Below are positions 34,077 through 45,280 of a stretch of DNA of 64,000 nucleotides, piece after piece (positions within the stretch are counted from its first letter, which is position 1; each line of letters begins with the position of its first letter). The DNA comes from Mesoplasma tabanidae (GTDB lineage: Bacteria > Bacillota_I > Bacilli_A > Mycoplasmatales > Mycoplasmataceae). The DNA lies in the NCBI RefSeq assembly GCF_002804025.1, contig NZ_CP024969.1:434001-498000 (forward strand), in the 5' to 3' direction. The notes under the pieces were generated by a model that made no database searches, had not been told where the DNA came from, and saw only the letters and a list, made by a program, of their open reading frames with translations. Both the position numbers and the translations under genes were made by a program.

Positions 34077-35042
34077 ATGAATAATTATAAACAAATATCT
34101 TTAAAAGAAAGAACTTTAATTGAATATCTATTAAATGTTCAAAATAAATCAGTTTTTTTCATAGCTAAAGAACTAAATAGAAATAGATCAACTATTTACA
34201 GAGAAATTAAAAGAAATAAAGCAGCTATGATTTATAAAGCCAAGGATTCACAATTTACTAGAGATATTAATAATACCTTATCTCATCAAAATAAAATAAG
34301 TAAATATAATGAATTCTTGAGATTTCTTTATGTTAATTTTAATCCAAAAAGTTTTAGCATTGATGTTTGTGTTTTTAAAGCCAAAGAACTTGGGATTAAA
34401 ACACCAACAACCCAAACTGTTTACAATTGAATTAAGAATAAGCAAATAAAAATTAAATCAAAAGATTTATTGAGACCTAGGTTTTGATGAAAAAAGTCTA
34501 GTAAATATAAGCATTATCTATGAGAAATATCAAAAATGAATTCCATTCCAATTACTTATAGACCTAAAAATATTAATCAAAGAAAAGACATTGGTCATTT
34601 TGAAATTGATTTAATTGTTAGTTCTGGCAATAGTTCAAAAGCCATAATGACACTAGTTGAAAGAGTTACCAGAAAAGGTTTTGCAATTAAATTAGAAAAT
34701 AAAACTATGAAACATACAAATGAAAAATTAAAAGAATTAATTGGAAAAGAAAATTTAAATATTAAATCTATTACTAAAGATAATGGTATGGAATTTAATC
34801 TTTTACATGAAGTCACACAAGAATTAAACGTACCACTTTATACATGTAATACCTACGCTTCTTGTGAAAAAGGAACTAATGAAAATTTTAATGGTTTGAT
34901 TAGAAGATATTTACCTAAGAAAACTAATTTTACAAATTTAAAAGATGATAATATAATAGAAATATTAAATGAAATAAATAAAATGCCTCGTAAAATTCTG
35001 AACTATAAATCAGCTCAGGAATTTTATGAGACATTCGGTTAG
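34077..35042 (+). CDS. IS30-family transposase
   Basis: 321 residues with TGA as Trp. The N-terminal HTH has NRNRSTIYREIKRNKA. The catalytic core shows the DDE order: FEIDLIVSSGNSSKAIMTLV (first Asp), SITKDNGMEFN (second Asp), and CEKGTNENFNGLIRRYLPK (Glu), ending with the usual IS30 tail. ATG follows CAAAGGAGTTACC. It cuts and joins the IS ends. The frame is intact, so the element may be active. Confidence 0.95.
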
Positions 35043-35071
35043 AAGTGTTGCACTTCCAATTTTAATTTATA

Positions 35072-35090
35072 ATTAAGTGATTTACTTAAT
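35072..35090 (+). repeat. 19-bp target-site duplication, right copy
   Basis: Exact repeat of 33946-33964. Joined without the IS, the flanks rebuild a terminator palindrome AAAAGAATATTAAGT-GATTT-ACTTAATATTCTTTT. Confidence 0.9.
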
Positions 35091-35106
35091 ATTCTTTTTA
35101 AATTTA

Positions 35107-35714
35107 TTAATAAACTTTTATTTCTTGACCATTTATATCGCTTTCAATAACATTAATAAATGCATCTGCTGCTTTTGCAACAGGAATTGCTTTGATACCT
35201 TTAAAATAATCTCCATATAGATTAAGTGACTCATCAAAAATTGAAGGACTTATAGAATTTATTCTTATATTTTTCTTAAGATCATAAGCAGCTGCTTTTG
35301 CAAAAGCCATAACAGCTCCATTAGTTAAAGCTAACATTGTTCCTTCTTTTATAGGCTCATCTTTAGCTTTACCAGTAATCAATGTGATACTTCCTGTTTC
35401 ATTAATAAAGTTGATTCCAATCAATACTGTATTTACTTGTCCTAACATCTTATTATTGATAGAAAACATTATATCTTCATTACTCAAATCTTCAATTGGT
35501 TTAATCGCTGCTGATCCCGCTGCAACTATAATATGATCTCATTACCAATTTTTTCAAACATTGCTTCAATACTTTCTTTTGAGGTCATATCTACATGAAC
35601 ATCACCAGAAGTTCTTCCAGCAGTAATTATTTGATAAGAGCTATTTTTAGTTTTCAATTGTTGTACTATTGCTGATCCTAATGTTCCACAGCCACCTAAA
35701 ATTAATACTTTCAT
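35107..35714 (-). pseudogene. Short-chain dehydrogenase/reductase, frameshifted
   Basis: Starts at ATG 35714 after GGAGGAAACAA. The first part has the SDR nucleotide-binding motif LGGCGTLGSAIV; the second has ITLITGK, the catalytic-region ALTNGAVMAFAKAAAYDL and INSISPS. Between them, near 35537-35545, one base is missing: the first frame ends at TAG after GNEII, while the second opens at DHIIVAAGSAA. An inserted T would restore GNWDHIIVAAG through a TGA-Trp codon. Either a recent single-base loss or a sequencing error. The 3' flank abuts the IS target duplication. Confidence 0.85.
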
Positions 35715-35784
35715 TTGTTTCCTCCGCATTTATTAAATAAATTATATATGATAAATATTTTAAAGACTCATTTATTACTGTCAT

Positions 35785-35811
35785 AAAAAAAAGATGCATA
35801 AAGCATCTTTT
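35785..35811. terminator. Terminator after rpsU
   Basis: AAAGATGC / GCATCTTT hairpin with A-rich and T-rich sides, 23 bases beyond the rpsU stop on the minus strand. Confidence 0.8.
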
Positions 35812-35834
35812 AGCAATTTACTTGCCATTATTAA

Positions 35835-35999
35835 TTATTTATATTTACGGTTTTGTTTTTGTTTGTAAATTCTTTTTTCTTTTTTACTTAGGTGATACTC
35901 ACGTTTTCTAGCTTCAGCTTTATTAGATGATGCTACTTTTTGAAATCGTTTAAGAGCTTTTTCGATTGATTCTCCCTCGTGTACGATAATACTTGCCAT
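35835..35999 (-). CDS. rpsU: 30S ribosomal protein S21
   Basis: 54 residues: MASIIVHEGESIEKALKRFQ, then a Lys/Arg-rich helical tail (REYHLSKKEKRIYKQKQNRK). The start pattern and length are typical of bacterial S21 in the 30S platform. Single gene with its own terminator. Confidence 0.95.
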   Translation of the reverse strand: MASIIVHEGESIEKALKRFQKVASSNKAEARKREYHLSKKEKRIYKQKQNRKYK

Positions 36000-36105
36000 T
36001 TTTTCAACTCCAATTCAATAAACTATTAATATTTTATCTTAATTTGTCTGTAAATTACAAGACTTTTATAAAAAATTAATTTTTTAACTTTTTTTATTAA
36101 ACTTT

Positions 36106-36984
36106 TTATAAGAATCATCAAAGTTTTTTGTCAGACTTTTTTCTAATAATAAAGTATGGAATAAACACTACAAATAATACAATCGCTAATATCGTAAAGA
36201 AAATTAACATGCAAAATTTATTTGCTGCCTTTTTTAAAGCAAGTTGTTGATCAACTGGAATAATTTCATATCCATAAAATGAATCAATATTTCCTTTTCT
36301 TGAATAATTAAACATCAAAGAAAAAATTTGAATTATAGCTGTTAAAGATAAAACAACAATAAAAATCATTATTTCAGAATCTAAATTTATCTTATCTGAT
36401 TTATTAATTAAAAATAAAATTAATGTTGTTAAACCACCGTATAAATAAATTCCAAAACACGCTCAATTTAAAAATATATGTCTTTTAACTATTTTTTTAT
36501 AACTTTTTATAATAAAGAATGGGATTCTTTCTTTTCCCATCAATAAATCTGATTTATAACCTTTAACATCAATTAAAATATGTCTTAAATCTATTAAAGC
36601 TATTATCATAACTATAGAACTTAAAACTAAAATAGATATCATGATAGCAACACTGGGAATTAATTTTGGATCAATTTTCAAAAAGTTTTGCCCATCACTT
36701 AATTTTATATAATTTAAAGCAATAAAGAATATTGAAACAGTAGCACAAATGATTGAAGCAAACATTAAGAAAGCAATCTTATATTTTTCCATTTTAATTT
36801 CTTTTGCGATTCTTTTATTTACATTAACAGCTTCTAATTCTTTTTTGGTAAATTCTGGAGTTAATCCTCTAAATTTTTTATCACCAAATACTGAATCACT
36901 TGAATTAACATAATTAGGATTATTTATTTTATTTTGCTCATTTGGATTTGGTTGTTGAATTCCATTTATAATTTCATTATTCAT
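36106..36984 (-). CDS. Four-helix membrane protein, hypothetical
   Basis: 292 residues when TGA at 36463 is read as Trp, which joins two pieces that look separate under the standard code. An Asn/Pro-rich soluble N-terminus (residues 1-65) is followed by four or five hydrophobic helices (about 72-95, 108-130, 172-195, 205-225, 255-280). No transporter motif seen. Overlaps the preceding small gene by one base (TAATG), so the two form an operon. Confidence 0.75.
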
Positions 36985-37232
36985 TATTTATTTTCCCTTT
37001 CTTTTGATTTTGTTTCTCTAATTATTGAGTTTATTTCTTCATCTATTTTAATTTTTTCAAGTTCTAAATTATTACTGCTTTTATCCATTTTAGTCTTTGT
37101 TACAACAAACTTTGTTAAATAAATAAGCAAAGAAGCTAACATAAGTGATGCAAAGAAAATAAAAATAAATAAAAATGGTATTGGTTTTCCAAATATGACT
37201 AAAGCATTATTTACATCAAATATTCCCTTCAT
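36984..37232 (-). CDS. Small membrane protein, hypothetical
   Basis: 82 residues. One strong transmembrane helix (residues 18-44, FLFIFIFFASLMLASLLIYL), then a charged cytoplasmic tail ending KSKERENK. ATG 37232 follows AAAGGAGAAAT. Coupled to the larger membrane protein downstream by a one-base overlap. Unknown. Confidence 0.7.
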   Translation of the reverse strand: MKGIFDVNNALVIFGKPIPFLFIFIFFASLMLASLLIYLTKFVVTKTKMDKSSNNLELEKIKIDEEINSIIRETKSKERENK

Positions 37233-37340
37233 ATCATTTCTCCTTTAAATAATTTTATCATTTTTTAGTTTATATTGTTTTTATGATTAAATTACTACAA
37301 TATAAAAAACTAAACAATTAATGCTTAGTCTTTATTTGCT

Positions 37341-39074
37341 TTATTTCATTGTTTTAATATTTAACTCAGTTAATTGTTTTTCTTCAACATAACTTGGTGC
37401 ATCATTCATCATATCAATGCCTTTTGAATTTTTAGGGAACGCAATAACATCTCTAATTGATTCAGAATTAGTTAATAACATAATTACTCTATCAATTCCA
37501 AAAGCAAATCCTGCATGGTTTGGGGCCCCATATTTATATGCATTAATAAATCATCCAAAATTTTTCTCAATAGTTTCATCATCTAATCCAACAGCTTCAA
37601 ACATTCTTTGTTGAATTTCAGAATCTGTAATACGGACTCCGCCACTTCCAAGTTCAAATCCATTTAATACTAAATCATAAGAATCAGCAATTGCTTCTTC
37701 TTTATTAGTTTCAAAATCAGCAATTGACTTAATGTTTGGCATTGTAAATGGGTTATGAGCTGCTACATATCTTTCTTCTTCATCACTTCATTCATATAAT
37801 GGGAAATCAATAATTCATAATAATTTATAATCATTAGGATCTGTTAGATTTAATATTTCAGCAGCTTTATTTCTAACTGCTCCTAACATATCTGATATTT
37901 TGTCATATTTAGCAACATTTAATAAAATAGTTGCTTTATTTTTGATATTAAATTGTTTAATTAAAGCTTCTTTTTCACTATCTAATAAAGTAGATGCAAT
38001 TGAACCACTTCATGTACCATTTTCATATTTAGCAAAAGCTAAATTGTTAAAGTTTTTTTGTTTTGCTGTTTCCGTTAAAGTTTCTAATTGTTTTTTACTT
38101 AATAATTCTTCAACACAAATTCCTCTAATTGTTAGATTATTTTCTTTGAAACCTTCAAATAATTTAATTTCAGTATTAGCAAAAATTTCATTTAAAGTAT
38201 TAATTTTTAAATCAAATCTAATATCTGGTTTATCACTACCATATAAATCGATTGCTTCTCTAAAAGGCATTTTGATTAATTTTTCTTTAAAATCAATTCC
38301 CTTAACTTCTAAGAATATTTTCTTAATTACCTTTTCAATTTGATCTTGAACTTCAGCAGCTGTTGCAAATGACATTTCCATATCTAATTGTGTAAATTCA
38401 GGTTGACGATCATTTCTTAAGTCTTCATCTCTAAAACATCTAACGATTTGGTAATATTTATCAAAACCACTAACCATTAATAACTGTTTATATAATTGTG
38501 GAGATTGAGGTAAAGCATAGAAAGTATTTTTATTTAATCTTGAAGGAACTAAATAATCTCTTGCTCCTTCTGGTGTTGATTTACCAAAGTATGGAGTTTC
38601 AACTTCAACAAAACCATCTGCTTCAAATTCATTACGAATAATACTATTTACTTTTGCTCTTAAAAGCATATTACTTTGTATTTTTTGGCGTCTTAAATCT
38701 AAATATCTATATGACATTCTTGTTTCTTCTGAAACTTCTACGTCGTTTTCAATAACAAAAGGGGTTACTTTACTTTTATTAACTAACTCAATAGTTTCAA
38801 CATCAATTTCAATCTCACCAGTAGCTATATCTTTGTTTTTTGATTTACGTTCAACTACTTTACCTGATATGGAAATCACATATTCTGGTTTTAAGTTAGC
38901 AATTAATTCTTGTTTTTTTTCACCAACAACAATTTGAGTAATTCCATAAAAGTCTCTTAAATCTATAAATGTTATTTGACCCATTTTACGAATTTTTTTA
39001 ATTCATCCTTTTAGCGTAACTTCTTGATTTACATTTGTTATGTTTAATTGGTTGCAATTATGTGTTCTTTTCAT
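37341..39074 (-). CDS. aspS: Aspartyl-tRNA synthetase
   Basis: 577 residues, normal. Class II synthetase. The N-terminal OB fold contains [20 protein letters not shown]; motif 2 region [19 protein letters not shown]; insertion (GAD) domain in the middle; C-terminal motif 3 region ends [10 protein letters not shown]-like and LNIKTMK. The start overlaps the hisS stop by 17 bases, and AGAGGAAAGAAG inside hisS serves as its ribosome-binding site. Confidence 0.97.
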
Positions 39075-40323
39075 TTCTTCTTTCCTCTTTTAAATATTTA
39101 ACGATTTCATTAAACTTAACTTCTTTTACTTTGCCAGATTTTTGATCTTTTATTGCATAAATATCACTTTTCATAGAGTTATCACCTATAACAACTATTT
39201 TTTTAGCATTAGATCTTTCTGCGGATTTAAATCCTGTTTTTAAATTCTTAATATTTCAATTTGTATCAACTTTTAAATTTGCTTTTCTAGCTTCCATTAA
39301 AAGTTTATTAGTTATAAATTGTGCTTCTTCTGTTAAAGGTATGATAAATAAATCTAATTGATCATTATTTCCAACTTTTATACCTTGTTCATTAAGAATT
39401 AACATTATTCTTTCAATTCCAATTGCAAAACCACTAGCAGGCAAACTTGGTCCGCCTAATTCTTCTACTAAATTATTGTATGATCCTCCAGAAATAATAG
39501 CTTGGTCAGTTTTGGCATTTTTAAATTCAAAAACTAAACCTGTGTAATAATCTAAGCCTCTAACTAAGTTAAAGTTTATTTGTGTTTTAATTCCAAGTTG
39601 TTTCAATTGATTAAATGTTTCGCCCAATCTGTCTTTATTTTCTTGGCTAGCAAATTCAAACATTTTTGGAGCATTTATAAATTTACTTGCATCTATTTTA
39701 CAGTCTAATGTACGTAAAACATTTTTATTAATTCTTGTTTTACAATCTGAGCATAAATCAGTAAACGAACTTAAATATTTTTTAAGTTCTACTTCATACA
39801 TTTTTCTTTCGTCACCAGTTATTAAATAATTAATTTCTATAACTACGTCATTATTAATTTTTAGTTCATTTAAAAATGACTGACCTAGTGAAACCAACTC
39901 CACATCATGACTAATTGAATCTATGCCAAATGTTTCTACACCTAATTGATTAAATTGTCTATATCTTCCAGCTTGTGGCCTTTCATATCTAAAAATAGGT
40001 CCTATGTAAAATGCTTTAAAAGGTAAGTTTTCTTGAATGTACAATTTGTTTTCAATAACAGCTCTTACTGTTGGTGCTGTTCCTTCAGGTCTTAAAACAT
40101 ACTCACGTCCTTTGCGATCAGTAAACTCATACATTTCTTTGCTTACAATATCGCTTGTGTCTCCTACACTTCTAACAAATAATTCTTTTGATTCAAACAT
40201 TGGAGTAACAATTTCACCATAGTTAAAAAGATTTAGAATTTTTCTAAATTTTTCTTCTACTATGTTTCATTCTTTTGAATTATTTAAATATAAATCTTGA
40301 GTTCCTCTAGGTTTTTGAATCAT
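39058..40323 (-). CDS. hisS: Histidyl-tRNA synthetase
   Basis: 421 residues, normal. Class II synthetase: QKPRGTQDLYL near the start, motif 2 region YIGPIFRYERPQAGRYRQFN, the HisA/HisB signature LVRGLDYYTGLVFEF, SGGSYNNLVEELGG and motif 3 ASGFAIGIERIMLIL. ATG 40323 follows GGAGATTTT. First gene of a hisS-aspS operon, the usual arrangement in Firmicutes and Mollicutes. Confidence 0.97.
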
Positions 40324-40396
40324 AAAATCTCCTTTTGCTTTAAATATTATAACATTTTCATTTCTTAACAAAGAATATGGATTTATAAAATAAAAA

Positions 40397-40418
40397 AAAT
40401 GATAGAAATCTATCATTT
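40397..40418. terminator. Terminator hairpin
   Basis: AAATGATAGA / TCTATCATTT with a two-base loop region and A-rich or T-rich flanks, between hisS and the membrane protein gene at 40424. Confidence 0.75.
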
Positions 40419-40423
40419 AACTA

Positions 40424-41854
40424 TTAGTTTTGTTCGTCTTCGTCAAATAATGAAGGATCTATTTCATAATGCTTTCCTTGCATAGCAGCCATTGTAGCAT
40501 TTGTTTGCTCAGCTCTTGCTTTCATAATTTTTTGAAGATCTTTTTTAGGATTTATAATTACCATAAAAATTGAAAATAAAATTGTTACAAATGAAAATCC
40601 TAAAGTCAATATTGAAATTGTTATAATTGCACTTATTTGACTTGAAAAATTAGTTTTTATCAAATCAAAGAATGCTGCAAAATCCGCTGGAGTTGCAGTT
40701 TCTTTCCCTGTTTCAGCATCTTTTGATACAATTTTTAATTTTTCAAAAAATCCTCATTGACTTTCTATACTTTTTATTGAAATACTTGAAAATGAGTATG
40801 AAATAATTGAAATCATTAAAAATATAACTATAAATAGCGTAAAACCACTGATTCTATACTTTCTTTTTGAATCTTCTGTTTTTTTGCTAATCGAATATCC
40901 CATATATGCTATTCATACAAATAAAATAATTGAAAAAATGATTGGGAAAATTCCTGCAGATTGACTACCAAGTATATTTCAAACACTATTTATTGAATTA
41001 AAATCTTTGTACCCTTCTCTAGAATAGTGATCTTTATTCTTTAAATCAAAATCACCAAAAAGTGCTTTAAAGTATAAGTCTCCTTCTTTTAATTCAATTT
41101 TAACCGTGCTTGCATATATATATAAAGCAGTAAATAGAGCCGCAGTAATAACTAACAATATAGTTAAAATGATTTTAAGTAATGGCATGTATTTTGGTTT
41201 TGTTTTAAATGGATAAAATTTAGGATTCAAAAAAATGTTTTGAGGCATATTTCCACCCATATTTCCACCAAAGAAATTTTGTTGTTGATTAAAGTTTTGA
41301 TTGTTGAAGTTTTGTTGATTAATATTTTCTGAATTAGTTGCTGTTTTTTTAGCTTCAGGATTAGTTTTTTCTTTTTCAGCTTTTTCTTTTGCTTCCTTTT
41401 CGGCTTTGTCTTTTGCTTCAGCAGCTATTTTTTCATCCATTTTTTTAACAAAATCAGCAGCTAATTTACCATTTAATTCTATATCTTCGATTGTAAAAAG
41501 TTCTTCTTCATTTGTTAGTGTTTTTCTTGTTGTTTTATAGTTTTCACTAATAAAACCTACAACACGTGAATATTCAGCATAGATTTCTTCACTATTTATT
41601 TCTTCTTCAGTTGCTTCAAATCTGTTTGAAACTTTAGTAATTTTTACATATGCTTTAGCAAACTCTGCAGCTATTTTTTTACGGTTATATCTACATTTAA
41701 ATTTATCACTTTCTAAAAGTAATAATAAATCAATTAGTTTAATAACTTCTTTTCTGAAAGCTTCATCTTTTCTTAAATAGTATTTTAATTTATTGTTTTT
41801 TATAATGTTAAATATTAAATAAGAAATACTAATATAAATCTTTTTATTATCCAT
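40424..41854 (-). CDS. Large membrane protein with Ala/Lys/Glu linker, hypothetical
   Basis: 476 residues with TGA-Trp at 40979 joining two open stretches. A soluble helical N-terminus (residues 1-140) is followed by an AEAKDKAEKEAKEKAEKEK linker, an Asn/Gln/Gly-rich segment (about 170-205), then four hydrophobic helices (about 225-250, 300-318, 338-360, 410-435) and an acidic tail ending SLFDEDEQN. Starts within the end of holA (8-base overlap). No transport or enzyme motif seen. Confidence 0.75.
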
Positions 41855-42806
41855 TTTTATCCTCCATATTTTTTATAAATTGATATTCAACTATATTATC
41901 TTTATCCATAGTGTTATTTAAAACACCTTGTTGAATAGAATATAATAATTTAATTTTATCATTTAATTTTTTAATGTTAAGTTTATTTGATAACGCAACT
42001 TTAACTCTATAGGGGTGAGCTTTAGTTATTTGAACTATTTCATCATTTCTCATACCTTGTTGTCTCATAACATTTACATCTCTAAAGAAAACTACAGTTG
42101 AACTTAATAGGGCTACCAATTTTGATATATCGTCATTCAATAATAAGTAATCTTTGTACAATTTTAGAAATATTTTTGTCTGATTATTTACAAAAGCATT
42201 AGATAGTTCAAAAATATCATTATCAATATATTTAGTTAAGTTATTTTTAATATCTTCAATTGTGATCACATCTGATTCTATATGAGAAAGTTTTGTTAAT
42301 TCATTTGTTAATGTTTGCATATCCTTTGGAATTGATTGAAATATAAATGAAGCGTTTTCATCTGTTATTGATTTTTCACTTCTTGTAAAAAATGCCTTAA
42401 TGTAATTTAAGACTTCAATTTCTTGCATAGGTTTAACATTTGTTAATTCCAAATTTTCTTCTAAGTATTTAACTAGTTTTAATCTCTTTGATATTCTTTC
42501 ATTGTTCAAAGTAAATATAACTACATTATCTGTTTTGCTCTCAAGAATTTTATATAAAGCTTCTTCTGAATAATTTCTATGCAAGCTTATTTTTTCTTCT
42601 GTTGCAAATCAGGCATCACTTATTATTAATATTTTTGGTTCTCCAAATAAAGAAAAGGTATTTAATGTCGTGTATATTTCAGATATGTCATTATAAATTA
42701 AAGAATAATTTTCAATTTCATAATTTTTTTCAATTAGTAATCCCTTAACTAATTTATTAACAGTTTTTGTTAACAAAAAATGATCTTCAGAATAAATAAA
42801 ATGCAT
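41847..42806 (-). CDS. holA: DNA polymerase III subunit delta
   Basis: 319 residues. The clamp-loader delta subunit that opens the sliding clamp. It begins MHFIYSEDHFLLTKTVNKLV, has the FSLFGEPKILIISDAW strand of the AAA+-like fold, and ends with the collar helices (MRQQGMRNDEIVQITKAHPY, then NNTMDKDNIVEYQFIKNM). Length fits the family. ATG 42806 follows GTGGAGGTAATC. Overlaps the membrane gene downstream. Divergent from rpsT, the common neighbour of holA. Confidence 0.9.
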
Positions 42807-42876
42807 GATTACCTCCACAAATGTTATTCTTATTTTATATCAATGTTTACATAAAAATGTTTAAAGAATAAAAATG

Positions 42877-42905
42877 TTTAATTTTATCTACTTATTTGTT
42901 ATAAT
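42877..42905 (+). promoter_or_regulatory. rpsT promoter
   Basis: TTTAAT (42877-42882), 17-base spacer, TATAAT (42900-42905), 38 bases before the rpsT start. Confidence 0.6.
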
Positions 42906-42943
42906 CTAAATTGTACTAAAAATTATATAAAGGAGTTGAAATT

Positions 42944-43189
42944 ATGCCAAATATTAAATCACAAAAAAAACGTGTTTTAACTAACGAAAAATCAAGAGCT
43001 TCAAACAAAGCGATTAAATCTGAAATTAGAACAGCGATTAAAAAAGCTTTAGCTGCTAAAAAAGATGAAGCTACTGATGCAACAGATTTAATTAACCACG
43101 CAGTTAGTTTAATTGACAAAGGTGTTAAAAAAGGTATCTTAAAACCTAACAAAGCTGCAAGAGAAAAATCACGTTTAATGCAAGCGTAA
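42944..43189 (+). CDS. rpsT: 30S ribosomal protein S20
   Basis: 81 residues: MPNIKSQKKRVLTNEKSRA, three-helix basic protein ending GILKPNKAAREKSRLMQA, the standard S20 pattern. It binds 16S rRNA early in 30S assembly. AAGGAG precedes the ATG; a strong terminator follows. Codon use is more G/C-tolerant than its neighbours, as expected for a ribosomal protein gene. Confidence 0.97.
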   Translation: MPNIKSQKKRVLTNEKSRASNKAIKSEIRTAIKKALAAKKDEATDATDLINHAVSLIDKGVKKGILKPNKAAREKSRLMQA

Positions 43190-43213
43190 TTCTCAACTAA
43201 AAAAGAATAATGT

Positions 43214-43241
43214 AAGGCAACATAAGTTGCCTTATTTTTTT
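43214..43241 (+). terminator. rpsT terminator
   Basis: AAGGCAAC / GTTGCCTT with loop ATAA, then ATTTTTTT. It overlaps the end of comEC on the opposite strand. Confidence 0.9.
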
Positions 43242-45280
43242 ATGATTTTCATAGATTTAAATAAAACGAAAAAATTATTTGAACCATTTGTTATATAAAA
43301 ATTTATTTTTAACCTTTTTAATGTATTTATAGTTTCTTGATGCGGAAACTTTTTATTTCCTCCTTCATTTTCTCCACTAATTAATGCAAAATCAGGGTTT
43401 ATCAAATTAATGAAATCAAAAGATGAACTAGTTTTACTTCCATGATGACCGATTTGTAAAATATTCACTTTTTTTAAATTTAAAATATAAAGAAAATCTA
43501 TCCTACTCATTAAGTGAATCTCTGTTTCTTTTTCAGAATCACCCATGAAAACTGTTCTTATACTGCCAACATCTACAATTAAAACTAAACTTTTATTATT
43601 TTCAGAATTAGCATTAGGATTAATAAAAGCATTTATAATAATATTTTTTATCTTAATAGTACTAATAAAATCATCATTATATATTATTTCATTTATTCTA
43701 AATTTCTCCTTCAAACTAAATAAATTATTATAGTGATCTTCATGATTGTGGGAAATAAAAATTAAATTAATTTTATTTATTCCTTGATATTTTAAAAAAT
43801 CACTAACTAACTCAGAGCTTCTTTGTTTCCCAACTCCAGCATCAAATATTATTGTTATATTATTTCATTTGTTATGATAAACAAAGCTATTACCATTTCC
43901 TACATTTAGCATTGCTAAATACTCGCTAGGTTTAATTAGTCAATTTAAAAATCAAAACATAATAAATAAAAATATTCAAAAGGATTTTATTTTAAAAGTA
44001 ATTAAGTCTGATGAAATGCAAACAATCATTATAAAACCAAAAACTAAAAATAAAATACTATAGCTTCCAACATTTATTATTAAACTTATTTTTTTAAATG
44101 CCGAAATAATAAGCACTAAAACTTGGTATAAGTTTGTTAAAAAATCTTTATTAATAAAATACAGTAATGGGGTAACTAAATAATAGATACTTATTACTGG
44201 TGACAGTAAAATTGCGTAAAAACTTGATGTTATATTTATTTGATAATTAAAATAAATATTTAATACATTTAACAATGTGTAAAAATAAATAAATTGTATT
44301 ATTTTGCTATTTTTTTTATTTATAAAATAACTAAATAAAACAATTAAGTTAATATATCAAAATCCAGAACTAAATATAAAATTTGGGAATATTAGAATTA
44401 ATAATGTTATTACAATCAAATTTTTTAGTTCACTTTTGTTTTTTAATTGTTTAAACAAACTTAAAATCTGTTTAATCATAATCCTTGTCATAATTAAGGG
44501 TCAACAAGTTATATAGTTTCAAGCAAGCGATATTGTAATAAATAATATAACAACTATTTTACTTTTATTTTTTTTAAAAAATTTAAATATTAAAAGCATG
44601 TTAATTATGTTAAAGTTGAGTAAAAAAATTAGACCTAAATCATTAAAATTTGAAGCAACTAAATCACTTGAATCATATCTATTTAAAAACAAAGTTTTTA
44701 TTAATTCATGAGCTTCATTTAATTTAAAAACTTTGTATATTAAAACTCTTAAATTAAAATTATTAACTTCTTTTATGCTAGATACTTTTATCTGAAAGTT
44801 TACATATTCCTTTTTTAAGTAATCTTTAAAATCAAATTGATAATAATTGGCTGTACTATTTATATAACTCACTTTACCATTTATATGGACTTTCATTCCT
44901 ACAACATAATTATTTTTATTTGCTTGTATATAAAATTTTGTATTCTGAATCTTAACTATAATGTAATTTGTTTTACATTTAATTATTTTTCCTTTACCTA
45001 TTATTTCTTGTTCATTTTTAAAGCTATCTGAATTTCAATATAAATAAATCAAAAGTAAGGATATGAAAATTAATATCCAAGCTATTAAAAAATATTTTTT
45101 ATATTTTTCTTGTACTGACATAAAATAAACTGCTATTAATAAAGTTAATAATAAATATATAATTTCATTCGTAAAAATAAAATAATAAATTGATACAACT
45201 GAAAGTAAAAATGAAAAATATACTATTGGTTTAAAATGTAATAAATTTATTAATTCCTTTTTCAAATAAAAATTTGTCAT
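43232..45280 (-). CDS. comEC: ComEC/Rec2-like DNA uptake protein
   Basis: 682 residues with TGA as Trp. ATG 45280 is preferred; GTG 45292 is possible. N-terminal membrane helices and OB-like region (GKGKIIKCKTNYIIV), then the multi-helix Competence domain (SSGFWYINLIVLF), then a C-terminal metallo-beta-lactamase-like part with LNVGNGNSF, SHNHEDHYNNL (HxHxDH), GDSEKETEIHLM, QIGHHGSKTS and LISGENEGGNKKFPH. In competent bacteria it moves single-stranded DNA across the membrane. The metal ligands are retained. The start overlaps the upstream gene by 50 bases. Confidence 0.9.

Larger units (their letters stand above)
33965..35071 (+). mobile_element. IS30-family insertion sequence, intact
   Basis: 1107 bp between 19-bp direct repeats. 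The ends form a 29-bp inverted repeat with three mismatches (left TACGAATTAAAATTGGAACT, right TATAAATTAAAATTGGAAGT, both continuing GCAACACTT). It carries one intact transposase, a terminator-like hairpin at the left end and a hairpin at the right end. Three decayed relatives lie at 13131, 59752 and 60318. Confidence 0.93.

Noticed and set aside
36106-36369. Separate 83-residue membrane protein
   Set aside because: TGA at 36463 is Trp in this organism, so this is the C-terminus of the 292-residue protein starting at 36984.
40424-40663. Separate small membrane protein
   Set aside because: Same frame as the upstream stretch across TGA codons; it is the end of the 476-residue protein.
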